The translations under genes and the position numbers were made by a program. The notes under the pieces are model-generated. The model worked only from the letters and a program-made list of their open reading frames with translations. It had not been told where the DNA came from and searched no databases. Below, in pieces: positions 21,987-34,366 of a stretch of DNA of 64,000 nucleotides. Numbering within the stretch: position 1 is the first letter of the stretch; each line of letters starts with the position of its first letter. Origin of the DNA: Clarireedia homoeocarpa (lineage: Eukaryota; Ascomycota; Leotiomycetes; Helotiales; Rutstroemiaceae); assembly GCA_001465935.1 (NCBI GenBank), contig LNKV01000011.1, positions 126,743 through 190,742 of the forward strand, read 5' to 3'.

Positions 21987-23806
21987 TTGCAGACGGCACG
22001 TATTGGGAAAGAAAGAGAAATAGAGCAGGAAATGGAGTTGGAGATGGAAGGAAAGGAAAAAGGAGATATGCGTGTTGGTGATGGAAGAGTTTACCATCAC
22101 CAGGATAAGAAGACGTTTGAATTCGTCACAGTGATAGGACAGTCGTCGCAACGGGACCGTGATGAGCATTCGAGGAAGGTGAGGGTTCAGGCCATGAGGG
22201 ATTTTGTTATTAGAAGGAAGATGGGGATGGAGGAAGGGGAGGAAGGAAGTAGGTGGGTGTTGCGGGAACCGCAGGAGTTGAGGGGTTTGGAAGTGTATAA
22301 GGGGAGGTTTAGGTTGGAGAGTTGGGGGATAGGGAGGGGAAAAAAAGGGGGTGGGAGAGGGAGACGGAGAGGGGGTCGAACGGGGAAAGGAGGAGGCGAG
22401 GAGGAGGTGGTTGATGAGGAGATTAACGAATTTTTAAAGGGCGATAAGGAAGGAGGTAGTCAGGGGAGTCCTAGGTCTTTGCTTGATGCAAGTCGTTTGG
22501 ACCCGTTCGATTCATTGGCTGTGGTCCTTGATGCGAGGAGCGAGCGGTTACTTGATCATTGTAAGTTTAGAGAGTATTTCTTTGATCTATCTACCCCGGA
22601 TCACAAAGAACTAACCAACCATCTAGATCAAACCATGTACACCACAAACTCTATCGCCATTAACTCAGACGGCACATTCTTCTCCACCGCTGCAGCAGAC
22701 GCAGCCATGCTTCATTCTATTCTGTACCTCATCGCCTTGCATTATGATATCAAACGCGGAATGGCTGAGTCTCACGAATCTTTACATCATGGGGGGGAGG
22801 CATTAAGTATCATTAATAAACGACTAAGGGATAGTGAGACTGATATCAGGGATTCGACGATTTCTTCTGTGGCTTTGCTTGTCAATAAAGAGGTAAGCTA
22901 TACCACAGCTTTTTGTTTGTGAGATGAATGCTGACTTTTGGCGAGGAAGAATCTTGCGGGGAAGTATGATGTTGCGGTCGTGCATATGCAGGGCCTGCAA
23001 AAAATGGTTAGTTTGAGAGGGGGTGTGGAGAATTTAAAAGGAATTCATCAGAGGATCGTGGCATGGTATGTTTGGAGTACTTTTATGAAACTCTTTTTGC
23101 TCACCACTATGCTAGGTCCGATCTCTGCCATTCAAATGTATGGGAAAAGCAACCTGCTTTCTCCTACCTGAACCCTCCTTTACCCAAAACTAGCTATCTA
23201 ATTCCAGATCTAAGTGAAGAGCCATTACCGGAAGAAACAAACGAACTGAGAAAAGTGGTCGACGATCTACGGGTTTTGTCTTCTCACATGGACTCAACCA
23301 ATCCGGCAAAAATAAGCCGCACATTCACAAGCGCTCTCATCTACAGCACAGAATACAAGCTCCTCGATTTCAACTCATCCCCTCCATCCCATCCAGCCCA
23401 AACATCCACCCTCATCTCCATCTCCCTCCCCCTCCGTACTGCCCTTCATCTTTACCTCTACCTCACAATCCGCGACATCCCGCCCACCCAACAACTCATC
23501 CAGCGCCTGCTCCAACGCCTCCGCGACTCGCTTGAGCCACAGATCCCAGGTTTCTGGACCGCGAACCGTGAGCGTCGGATCTGGCTGCTGTGGATCTTGT
23601 TCGTGGCGAGTATGGCTGCGACGACGGCCGAGGATCGCTTTTGGTGGACAAGGGGTGTGCAGACGGTTTGCGGGATTTTGGGGGTGAAGGAAAAGGGGGA
23701 ATTTGAAGAGAGATTGAGGAAGTGTATGTGGGTAGAGAGGGGGTGTGGGTTGGCGTTGGAGGTAGTTTGGGGAAGGGTAGAATTGGGGAGTAAGGGGGGT
23801 GTATAA
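21987..23806 (+). CDS. Fungal-specific transcription factor domain protein
   Basis: Four exons (21987-22560, 22627-22892, 22950-23065, 23116-23806) give 548 residues if the first ATG is used. The start is uncertain: the first 40 codons are Glu/Lys-rich low complexity, and ATGs at 22032 or 22068 are alternatives. EFVTVIG followed by RKVRVQAMRDFVIRRK resembles the N-terminus of the group that lacks a Zn2Cys6 cluster; no such cluster is present here. A basic Gly/Arg-rich segment follows, then DPFDSLAV and a long helical part (MLHSILYLIALHYD, HMQGLQKMVSLRGGV) typical of the Fungal_trans_2-type domain. It is probably a nuclear regulator; the target is unknown. Missing the DNA-binding cluster, it may act with a partner. 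Confidence 0.85.
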
Positions 23807-24770
23807 TGATCGGAGTTAATTCTCTCTTCACGATAGGTCTCTTAGGAGGTTGTTGCCGTATAAATCAATAAGTAATACTAGGGCCACCTAACCTCACTAG
23901 TGCTACCATTTATCCTTCGCTTCGTAGCCAATTTGATTATTTGGATATTTGTATTATAATACCAACGTTTTTACTGTTTCTGTAGTATATAGTCACTTTA
24001 TTTTCTCTTTCTAGCAATATCTTAGCTGAATGTTAAACCTAAAATTCAACGACTACCAGTAAGAACTATCGAAGTCCAGAGGAAAAGAATCAAAAGATAT
24101 TAGCTGGTTTACAAGTATAGCAAGTTAATTTGTATTTATAGTTCAGGAGTACTGAATAAACTTATTTCCCAGGAGATATACTCTGATCTTCCGACTGAAA
24201 ATAGAAATAAGATTACTCTGAATGAGGCAGTCCAATTAGCAAATAGCAGAGATGCTGTAAATGCTTTACAGAAAGCTGGCTGGAAACAGAAGAAGAGAAA
24301 GAGAAAAGCTGGTCAAGCCCAGGCAGTGTGCCAGTGACAGCAGCAAAGAGAAGTGAAACTGGCCTGGCTGAGCCAGCAAGGGTTTAAGTATAGGCAGAAG
24401 CAGCTAAAGATAGTATAACAACAAGAGGAAGAAAGGTAGCGAAGGCGGCTTGATTCATTGTTTTCAATCAGTGTATTTGTACTTCACTTAGGATAAATCT
24501 CAACTCAATATTATAGATAACTTCACTATTGCCTATTTAGGAAATAAACGACTAGTCTGTAAATAAGGGTTTAAGAACTTCCAATCGACCTATGAGAGTT
24601 TCATAAGCCCTTCGTACGGGCTCTAGCCTCCTCGTACGTCCTATTGGGCTACAATTACGATAGGCATATCTTAAGAATAGGCCCTTCGGAGGTTCTAGAT
24701 CAACCATTTCCACTCCCCTGAAAGAAGATTCCGCTCCATGCAAAAGAAGAATTCACCGCCCCAATCATTA
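23807..24770. other. Intergenic with a possible transposon remnant
   Basis: Around 24190-24345 the + strand reads as ITLNEAVQLANSRDAVNAL then KAGWKQKKRKRKAG, a lysine-rich coding-like stretch closed by stops on both sides. It could be the tail of a decayed transposase or another dead gene; no family was recognised. The segment 24580-24700 contains several short GC-rich hairpins. Confidence 0.3.
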
Positions 24771-25740
24771 CTACTGGCGCCGCCCTCTCTCCGTATTTAT
24801 CTCGTCATCCTCCTTACTCCCATCCAATTCTGGTTTTTCCACAACAACAAATCCTTCTTCATCACTCACAGTAACATCACACTTTTCCGCATAAAAACAC
24901 ACCATCCCAGCTATTCCCACACTCTCCGCTGTCGGATACTCATACCACCATACTAAATCCTTATACACTTTTTCGCCTATCACCACATCATAGTAGTTTG
25001 CCATACCTTTGTACGGACACTTCGTAGTCGTGGCGCTGGGTTTGAGATATTGCATTTGCACCTTCTCATCTATCAGTCAAGCCCCTTCGGTAAAAAGAAG
25101 AAATGCCTTCAAAACGCAACCAAGCAAAGAGAAAATAGGAAAAACATACACTTGTCTTCGGCATATAATACCTCGTCTGCAACCCCGTCTCATACAAAAA
25201 CTTACAATTCCCACTCTCCGCCACCAGCGTCCCCTCCACCTCCACCCTCACCCGCCTACTACTCCCCAGTACATCAATCCGCACGTACGGACTGCGTGGG
25301 TGCTCGCCATACACCTGCTCATCTTCTTCAAACCAGGCATCCATCTCCGAAAACGGGAACCGCACGTACCCGTCGAGCTTCCCGCCCGTGAAGATCACGA
25401 CGTCGTCGATGGAGTGGTCGTCCACGGAAAGAACGGCGTGTTGCGCCGAGCCGTGCACGTTGGATGCGTCGAGTACAGAGATCGGAGTGGTGGGGATGAG
25501 GTACGAGGGGGAGATGCATTTCAGGGGGATGTAGTATTGGGGGTAGTAGGGGTGTTCCCAGACGAAGAGCGCGGAGGTGGTGCGGGCGATTAGGTGACCG
25601 GCGAAGTAGGTGCGGATGAGACGGGGAGTGGGGAGGACTTGGTGGGGGCCGGTGGTGAGGAGGGTAGTTATGATTTTTCTGGTGAGAAGATTAGTTGGGT
25701 TGGAGTTCAAGATAGAAGGGACATATATGTACTCGGTCAT
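24771..25740 (-). CDS. DUF427 domain protein
   Basis: Exons 25740-25150 and 25061-24771 give 293 residues. The acceptor is placed before GTG so that the junction reads YYMPKTSVQMQYLKPS, as in the family; an acceptor three bases upstream would add one Lys. The protein holds two DUF427-type units: an N-terminal one with FAGHLIARTTSALFVWEH, and the C-terminal one with CPYKGMANYYDVV, VWWYEYP and AGMVCFYAEK. The domain is a small beta fold found in bacteria and fungi; its biochemical role is unknown. No signal peptide or membrane segment is visible. The gene runs toward the transcription factor. Confidence 0.9.
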
Positions 25741-26392
25741 TTTGACTTGTGACTATTTTCCCTTCAATGCTTGATGAATGGACAAAAAATAGCTAATCAT
25801 AAGTCATGCAATATCGTATAGATATTCGTTCCCGTGCTCTCCGTTCCTGACTTGATGTGGTCTGGTCTGTTTTGATATATCCTATCCAAAATCTTGTCCT
25901 TGCAAGTTTAATAAGGAACTTCCGAAAAGATGTTATAGAATGTAGATATCAACTCAACAACACTTCAACTTCGTTCCCCATAAACCTAAATGGGAAAATC
26001 TCTCCAACTTACAATTATAAATCCATCCATCCATTGCTTACCTACCTGCTCTTCCCCTCTTCACATGCACGTGCAGCATGCACTAGCAAACGCCCAGTTC
26101 TTTGTCACCATCCGCGCACATACGCAAACAGGCAATTTTCTCTTGACCGGAATGGAATGCGCCTCGTCTTGAGCTGAGATGCGGGGAAGATGTGAAGCTC
26201 ACGTGCTAGTGGATAGATTTGGTTGATTGATTAGTCATCTTCCGTCATTCTCTGCTCGAAAAATAATCATTCTCGAAAGCTCAAGCTCACGACAATCAAC
26301 CCCTCTCTTAACCAAACTACTTCGTTCAAACTACGCAATCCTTCCAAACCAACCAATTGTTTCCTACCTTATCCCTATAACGAACCCAAAAA
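25741..26392. other. Divergent spacer between DUF427 gene and TOM6
   Basis: About 650 bp shared by two divergently transcribed genes. The part before TOM6 is C- and A-rich and typical of a leader. No gene or repeat is recognised. Confidence 0.5.
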
Positions 26393-26748
26393 ATGGCACC
26401 CAAAACCCAACGTGTAGTCGTCGAGCGCTCCAGCGCCCCTCGTCGGGGTCACGCGAATAAGGGATATGTGGCAAAGGCGTATGCGGCGTTGACGAGCCCG
26501 GAGAATGCGAGTGTGGTTAGGAGTGTGGGGGTTTTTGGCGTGGCGGTGGCTTTTTTTGCGAGTTCATGGAGTGATTATTTGTTGCCGCCGTGAGTTTGAG
26601 GGTTTCTTTTCTTTCTTTTGAGGGCATTGATGAGAGGAACGGGGAAGGTGGAGAGAAGCAGAGAGAATCAACATAGTGGAAGCTGCAAGGAGCTGGATAT
26701 AAGAATTGAAGATAGAATAAGGCTAACGATTTTGATTTTAGAGTGTAA
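26393..26748 (+). CDS. TOM6: Mitochondrial import receptor subunit Tom6
   Basis: Exon 1 is 26393-26589. A terminal intron with GTGAGT donor, GCTAAC branch and TTTTAG acceptor joins it to 26742-26748, giving 67 residues ending LLPPV. Without splicing the frame would stop at LLPP, so the protein changes little. The N-terminus is basic (APKTQRVVVERSSAPRRGH). The core TSPENASVVRSVGVFGVAVAFFASSWSDYLLPP has one membrane helix near the end, as in Tom6 of yeast and Neurospora. Tom6 stabilises the TOM core complex in the outer mitochondrial membrane (family knowledge). The name rests on recalled similarity of the C-terminal tail. Confidence 0.78.
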
Positions 26749-29039
26749 GCAATGACGAACAAGTTCTCGATACTCCGGGAAAATGATCATTTGCGAAGAT
26801 ATGGTTCGTTCAATTCATGAATGGGGCAACACTTGAGGAAGGTGGTCTCGTGTATGGAGGGGCGAGCAATAAATGACGAAATGAGAAAGTTGTACGATGC
26901 GACGCATGGTCCAGAAATGGTTCCGGTAACATTGAGGAGCAGATATGTATGATAGGTGGGCGAGCGGAAGGAAGTATCTGGACGCAATCGAGGATGGATG
27001 ACAAGTAGGATGATGGCTATGTTCATGTGTATATTTGTGATCGGAAAAAGAGGCGTTGTTCTTCGTCGAATGGATCTCTACTTTTTAGATGGCATGGTTT
27101 TGTGATTCTATACTCCCTGTGGTGATGTTGTGATGTGTTGACTGATCTTGTGATCATATTTCATTATGGTTGTCTTTTGAAGAATTGGAAAGGGAAGGGG
27201 GAGGGGGAGGAGTGGTTATTCTATCTATTACTGCAAACGAGAGATGGGTCAAGTGCCCAATAATTTGGGTTCTGGTTCTTTCAGTCAGTGGTTTTAAATA
27301 AGTTTATGTCCTGGAACGATCATCCTATGTACATGCAATTCGGACATCAGCGTCCTGAGTGAGCTGTATACCCGCCTTAATCCGCTCGCGAGATCAGTGG
27401 AGGAAATTGCAGACCCGCAGAGACTTGCGACGTCGGAATCCCTTGTAAGCTCGATCTTGCTTGATATGTTAGCCTTTCACACAGCTTCTTGTTCTTGCGC
27501 TCATATGCTGCTCCTCCTTCTTCAGCGATTTCCGTCAGTTAGGATAACCCAATAACAGCAAGCTGGCGAAAGGATCAGAGTGGTGTATAGAAACTTAGAA
27601 CTGTATTTTATATATGCACGTTTTCATGATTCTTGGGGCTAGCAAGATTGCATTCTCCACAGGATCTCTTAATCGCCCGAGATTTTGGGAAGTTTCTTCT
27701 GCATACACAAATGTCTCATATATTAGAATCATAGCTAGATGACGAGAATACCAGGATTCATTGAAGTCTGGGTTCAACTTTCCTCCTTAGATACACTACC
27801 TGTATTCTCTCATGTATTGCAACCACAATCATAAGCATGAAATCGAATGTTGGCTAAGAGCACTGCGATGGGAGTGACAACACGAGCGTGAAAGAAACTC
27901 TCGATCATCTATATACTACTGTTCGACTCTACCACGCCCGCAACAGATAGTAGGTCATACCAACCAAATGAACTCACTCATATAGTCACTTGTGATAACA
28001 GCGTTCAGGCTGATCAATATGCCACTGCACGGTTTACGTTTACTGTATTCTCGAAGAAGGTGCTGCTTTTGAGTAGAGAACTTGTTTAATGACCTCACAA
28101 AACTGATCGCCATTCAGCCATTTCACAACTACTGCATTGACAAGTCTAGATCTCCAGCGACTATTCAGCAAAGTTGAACCAGTAGAAAATACCGATGAAG
28201 CTCATTCTCCTTCTGGTTCCCTTTACTTTCATGTTCTATGCTCAACACATCAACACATCCATGATATTCGCGGACTACGAGCTGGAAACTACTGTGTAAC
28301 TTAACTGCTCACACACTCTACTGGAAGGGAAATGGCCGTAGAGGGATACTACAACTTACCTCTTTTCCATAATGCTACACAGAGTAGTTCCTCCCAAGAC
28401 TACATCTAATCGCAACTTACTTCTGTAAGCCCAATCTATCCTATCCACCCAATCTAACCCCCTCGCACTCAAGGTTCAATTTTCTCAACTCCACAGCTCC
28501 CCCTTCGTATAGCTCCCAATACACCTACCTACCCAACCGGCATGCACACCCCAGGAGACCATCATCAAACCACAGCTTACGCCCAAAAGCAATCGCATAA
28601 GTCCCATCCACTCATGCAATTCACAGCTTCCACCTTGGTAACAGCAAAAAAACAACGACGAATTCTTTCGCTTCCCTCGCGACCAGACAAATCTCAAATG
28701 TCAAATCTCAACAAGCGATCTCGTGTATGTTTCATTTCCCCTGTCCAGCTTACTCCAACATGACTCAACATGACATAATATTGACATGTACGCTCTATGT
28801 TACAAACATGGCACTCAGTTCCGCCTCCATTTCCAACCGTTGCATCTTATCTGCTGTCCATCCACAACCTCGCACTCCTCCGTATCAGGGAAAAGTTGCG
28901 ATTTTTCGCGATTCAATATATTACATGCATGCAACGTCTATCAATCGATGTTTATTCCGTATGCAGACCCATTTGTTGTGTTTCGTGAGACTGTTCCATT
29001 GCTTACTTGCATGGCTTCATGTGCGTACAAAGATGCATA
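26749..29039. other. 2.3-kb gene-poor stretch
   Basis: No recognised gene or RNA. The segment just before 29040 contains GCGATTTTTCGCGATTC, similar to the inner end of the adjacent transposon, so it may be related debris. Confidence 0.4.
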
Positions 29040-29553
29040 CAACCCGTAAGCGTAACGTTAGTATTGAAATCGTTTACTACTTTATCAAGCAATTAACGGC
29101 CAGGTTTGGGACTATAGTAGCTACAGTTTACTCTTATAAGAAGTAATTGGTATTAGGAATAGACCTTCAATATTATACTAGTAGTTAAATTAGAGTAATT
29201 ACTCTAGAGATAAACAATTCTATTATATACCTTTTAGATAAAACATTATAGCTAGAACGAGATCTAAGACTTTTTAAAAGAGATTTATAATATAGATATC
29301 TACCAAACTACTATTAGTTTAGCCCTAAAGAGAATTAATTGTATATACTAGAAAATATCTAAAAGCAGTAGTACTTCAAAGGAATACAGAGCTTCGAATA
29401 ATATAAATACAGAATCTGTAGAACCTATAGCCTAATCAGATTATTTCTATCAACGAATCCGGAAACGATAAGCTCTTCTAAATAGAGGCGGAAGCACGAA
29501 AAGTGTGTAGTGGTAAAAAATCGCGATTTTCAAGCTAGTTACGCTTACGGTTG
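29040..29553 (+). mobile_element. Decayed Tc1/mariner-like element
   Basis: About 514 bp bounded by inverted ends: CAACCCGTAAGCGTAAC at the left and the complement of CAACCGTAAGCGTAAC at the right, extending inward with indels to GAAATCG. Each end is flanked by TA, the target duplication of this superfamily. Inside, the + strand reads as transposase fragments in shifting frames: FLKEIYNIDIYQTTISLALKRI near 29270, LKAVVLQRNTELR near 29360, and ISINESGNDK near 29440-29475, matching the LVFVDESGCDK region that holds the first catalytic Asp, here Asn. Stops and AT-richness show heavy decay, and most of the transposase is deleted. It cannot move by itself. Confidence 0.75.
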
Positions 29554-30363
29554 TATATTTGTGAGATTGGCCGTTGGGGCTGTGCGACGAGTATGTGTGT
29601 TTACAATGAGCAGGAGCGGTTGGACAAAGTTGTCAGAGGATGTTTACAGAAGATGTGGAAGAAGACGGAAAGCTTAGGAATAGTGGCTTGTGTGGGGGCA
29701 ATGCTGCGGATTCTGCTGAGATTATCGGTGACAGGGACTCGCGAGATAACAGGAAACACGGCGCATACGATTAAGGACATAGAAGCTGAATGCATGGTGA
29801 AACGATCCACCACGGCTCAAAATTTGGTAGCAAGAATATCATATTACTAAGATACTGCAGATGTGGCAGTCTCTTATCATATGGACATGAGCTTGTTCAA
29901 TCAACGTATGCAGTGGTTACTTATCTGCTGCTGCATATGAGCACGAAGACTTGACTCTCGCCACCAAAAGTATTTTCTCCAATCTATACCTCCACAACCT
30001 CAACCATACACATACCCCTTTCAACTTCGATAAAGCAATCTCTCCCTACGGCCGCCAATCGTGCTGAGGTACCACCTCCTCATCTCTCCTCCAATACAAT
30101 GAACCTCTTCAGAATCATCGCCTAACGCTAGCAGTCAAAAACACTACACATGTGAATTGCATGTAAGTAGCTGGCACGATGACCTGTAATTCCATGTGAT
30201 CTTTTTTGAAGAGCTGGAGCTGACTGGGGGACCGATCAATGAGGTTCGATATTTGTTGCGAGGCGCACGAAAGTCGCAAAGAGCTGTCTGTAGACCCCAA
30301 AGATGTCCATGTGCGTATCATCATAACTTTGTCCTCTGATGCAAGGACCATAAAAGTATCAGA
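29554..30363. other. Spacer right of the transposon, 3' flank of UPF1
   Basis: One + frame of about 99 codons (29551-29850) begins at the transposon edge and has no family resemblance. The last 250 bp are probably UPF1 3' UTR. Confidence 0.4.
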
Positions 30364-33300
30364 TCAGTCGTAACCTCCGCCAACTTGGCTTGCAAATGAA
30401 GTAGAAACACTCTTTTCATCATCATCAAAGCGTCGTCCACCTAACATTGAACTGGCTCCGAAGACACTACCAGCGTCTCCGGGCTTGTAATCTGCCATAC
30501 GACCACCTGACTCAACGTATCGCTTCAATCGGTCAGATTGGGTGAAACTGGTTTGCTTTTGGGTTTCGCCCAAGCTGGCACCGAGGCTGACGCCACCTTG
30601 ACCAATTCCTTTGCTATCAGCGACACTATTAGTGATATCAGTGAGTTCACTAGCAGCAACAGATTCACCAGCAACACTTCCAGGTCCACGGGCTCGAGCT
30701 TTTTGACCATTGGTACGTGCTCGTGTATCAAGACTAGGCCAATTGTCAAGTGGGAAGTTGCTGAATTCAACCGGATAGGAAGCTCCAACACCAACGCCTC
30801 CAAGAGCGGAAGAGTGAATTGAGGAGACGTCGTCTGCGACGTAGCTCATCATGGAACTAGTATCCGTGAAGTCCTGTGGAGCTTTGCCATTGGGACCATT
30901 GCGTCCTGAAAACGCTTGTCCCATCTGGTTATAGCGTTGTGGAGCACGGTAAGTAGTCTTTGGACGACTGAATTGCATCAGTGAAGTCTGCAAATTTGAC
31001 AGAGGGCCCTCAACAAGGCAGTTGCGATCCTTGAAATGTTTCAGCAGAACATGCCACAATGGATGCTTGGACAGAACCTTTGGATTCCCAAGAATTACAA
31101 GACCGTACTTGGCACGTGTCAAGGCAACGTTAAGACGTCGAGGATCGCTCAAGAACCCGATACCTTGATGATCGTTTGATCTGACACAAGAAAGCACGAT
31201 AAAATCTTTCTCTCGTCCTTGGAAGGCATCAACAGAAGCAACCTCAATTTCCTTGTAGTGTTCCTTTTTAAATGTACCCGCATTCTGCATAGAGCTCACC
31301 ACGTAGCTACGTTGACCTTCATATGGAGTGATGACACCAATATCAGCAGGCTTGACTCCTGCCTTGAAGAATCGAGTGACAATCTTTTCGACATTTGAGG
31401 CCTCAGTGCGATTGAGATAAGAAGTACCAGATGCTGAGATTTCTTCGTTGCCAAGGTTGGCCCAGAACATCATGGGTGTATCTGCCACAGGCCAAGGGAA
31501 GTCAACATCGCGACGAAGGCGTTGTTGCACGGTAACACCATTCTGCAATGTGCCGTCGTAAAACATATTTGATGGAAACTCGGAGAGACATGGATGCATA
31601 CGGTACTGCACAGTGAGTCGAATAGGGGTAAGTCGCAGGCAGACTAGACGTTCGAAAAGCGATTGGTTGAGACCGGCCTTGGCTGCTTTTTTATTCATGA
31701 TGACAGGTCCCAACTGTTGATGATCGCCCACTAAAACGACTTGCTTACATCCAAGAACCAATGGTATCATACATTCAGGTTCGGCTGATTGCGTAGATTC
31801 GTCAATGAGGACTGTTCTAAATTTCATTTTGGCGAGTCTTGGATCACCAGCGCCAACACAAGTGCAGCAAATAACATCCGCGTTGCTGAGGATTTCACGC
31901 TCAGCAGCTCTCGTCAATGACTTGAATTTCTTCTCGTCTTGACTAGATAATTCACCGAGCTCGCTCTTGAGTTGGGTGAGCTTGGTCAATTCATGATTGC
32001 TGTCGTTCATGCGCACTTGCTCGTGTAAGGAGAGAAATCCAACAGATGACTCGACATCTTCACGCGACTTGGCAGTAAGACGAACGACTTTCAGACCAGT
32101 TCGATGAATACGCTCACAGAGTTGATCAACCGCAACGTTAGATGGAGCACAAACGAGAACCTGGCCCCCATTGACTTTGGCAAGATGGTATATAATGGTA
32201 GCAGATGTGACTGTCTTTCCTGTCCCCGGAGGCCCTTGGATTAGACTTAGTGGCTTTTGCAAAACGCTCTTCACAGCACTAATTTGACTGCTGTTAAGCT
32301 CCGGTAAACCAGGGACACTGAATTTCTTGGGAATTTGAATTTTCATCGGTGCTGCAGCAACCTCATGACCAAGGAGTTTATGGAAAATGTAGCCGGATAC
32401 ACTCATCTCGTCCACGGCAAAAGTTTTCATGGCCAATTGCATGCGATCATATGACGTTGCTTTCCAGACATAGTCGGCAGAGAAGTTATGGGTGCATTCA
32501 GTTGGAACCGATTTATCATTCCCGACCTTTCGAAGTTCAATGGTAACCTCATCTGATTGGTTATTGGGGATTTTAACCACATAACCGACACCTTCCCAGA
32601 CAGGTCTAAGCTCGCCTTTGTACTTTAAGCGCATCTCGTCACCTACAGCAAGTTTAACATCCCCAAGTTCAATCTTGGGTAAATGGAAACTAGCGAGATG
32701 TTTGTTGTTGAGACCATAATCCCAGCGAATGGTGAGATTATCCTCAGACTGTGCTTCCTTGAGCTTGCGATCATAATCCGACTCAATTTTGACCAATGGG
32801 CCAAAAACATTCTGATACTGGTATGCATCGTCATATTTAAGGAGAACTGGAGCAGGGTCGTCATCAATGCCGGCTGCTTTCTCCAAATCAGCAACTGTGG
32901 CGCTAGCGTTATCCTTCCACATCTCTTCCAATTTGGCAATCATGGGCGGGGTAAGATGTCTAGCACGAAGTTGTTCCGCCTCGGTAGGCACCGAAACAAG
33001 CCAGGAGAGAAACATTCGATCTTCGATCAAGGGTTGCCATTTTGTCATGTCCCAGTTCATGTCCTTCGAAGAGGGGCCCGAGGCACAAGGTTGCCGACAT
33101 AACAACACCACAACAGTGTCGGATTTCGCTGGGATAAAGCCAAGTAGAAAAACATTCTTCATACCGCAGCTGTAGCATTCGAGGACCGTGTCGCCGAGAG
33201 TAGACAGGGGATGTAATTGAACTTCCTTGTGCCTTGCGCGCACGAGGTGATTGACGATATGCGACGATGTGGCGTTACCTCGGGCACTGCAAAACCACTT

Positions 33301-33708
33301 GCTACATCCCAGACACTTAACAACGCAGCTCGGGGAGTGGATTCCACAGTAACTTCAATTTTATGTTAGCTATTTTTATCACATTCCCACGCTCGACAGA
33401 AAAACTTACGCGCAAGCGTGTGCCGGCAATTCCTTGTCTTCATCGATACCTCCGAGTCTCAAAGTCTTCATGCCATCAACGGGAACGCTGGCAAGACTCT
33501 CCGTATCGTCGTCATCATAAACTTCCGTCTCATTGTCGTCGTCGTCATTTCTCCGTCTGCTGGATCCTAGTCCACCACGACCACCGTATTGTCCGTACAA
33601 TAGACTCTCATCTGGATCGATATTCGAGAGGTCATCGGCGCCTGCATTAATCGCTGCAGCAGAATCGGAAATAAGGTGGTTTCCTAGATGAGTAAAAGCG
33701 CCCTCCAT
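30364..33708 (-). CDS. UPF1: Nonsense-mediated decay RNA helicase UPF1 (NAM7)
   Basis: Exons 33708-33410 and 33352-30364 give 1095 residues. An upstream in-frame ATG at 33822 would add 38 residues, but that part has intron-like ends (GTAAGT, CAAATAG), so I take MEGAFTHLGNH as the start. The order is: acidic N-terminus; CH zinc domain beginning HACAYCGIHSPSCVVKC and continuing HKEVQLHP and CYSCG; 1B/stalk region; RecA1 with GPPGTGKT at about residues 473-480 and IDESTQSAEPE as motif II; RecA2 with TPYEGQRSYVV, VDAFQGREKDFI and LNVALTRAK; then a Gln/Ser-rich tail. Upf1 removes mRNAs with early stops, binding Upf2 through the CH domain. It is divergent from IMP4. Confidence 0.96.
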
Positions 33709-34366
33709 GCTCGAAGATATGGCAGAGCCACCTGGTCCGAAAGTTCTCGAGATAGGACTATTTGCTGTGTGAGTATGAACAACAGCCCAAGTAGATTTCG
33801 ACCACTTAACCAGATCATTCAAGGGATGTCTTGCGGTGTCGTTGAACTTACGGAAGGTTTCACCAATTTCTGAGATTCGAAAGCAGCCTTGTAGCGCAAA
33901 GGGCGTTGGAGATTCGAATAGAAGAAGAACGCGCCGAGAAGTTCAAGTCATTATCTGAACATTGGTAATCATTCGCCACTTTCGCGCACAAAACCAAGCG
34001 CTGTCTCTTTCGATCCTATGTACAGTACTGGCACAGGATGGGTCGGTAATTCACTTTTTTCTTGGTGGATTGGTGTTGGTGCTCTTGGTGGAGTATATAG
34101 TGACAGTGCGGTGGTCCAAGGGTTCATTTTTTTTTCGGATTTGGTGCTTCGGTGTGGTTGTGGGATTTCCATTCGATAGCAGCCGCCGATTGCTTAGCGT
34201 GTGCCGACCGATAAACCTCTTGGCTGCACTGACCACTTCACTCTAGATTGGCGATAAAGCAGAAATTCTTTTTTTTTCTTTCTGCCGCCGAATAAGACCG
34301 TTTCTTGCCATCGCAAAAGAGAATACCTTCCGCCTGGTAGGCTGGCTATTGATTGAAGACGGCAGA
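33709..34366. promoter_or_regulatory. Divergent promoter of UPF1 and IMP4
   Basis: About 650 bp separate the two starts. It includes a likely UPF1 5' UTR intron (about 33847-33764) and T-rich runs (34128-34137, 34268-34282) near the IMP4 side. No binding site can be named with confidence. Confidence 0.5.
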
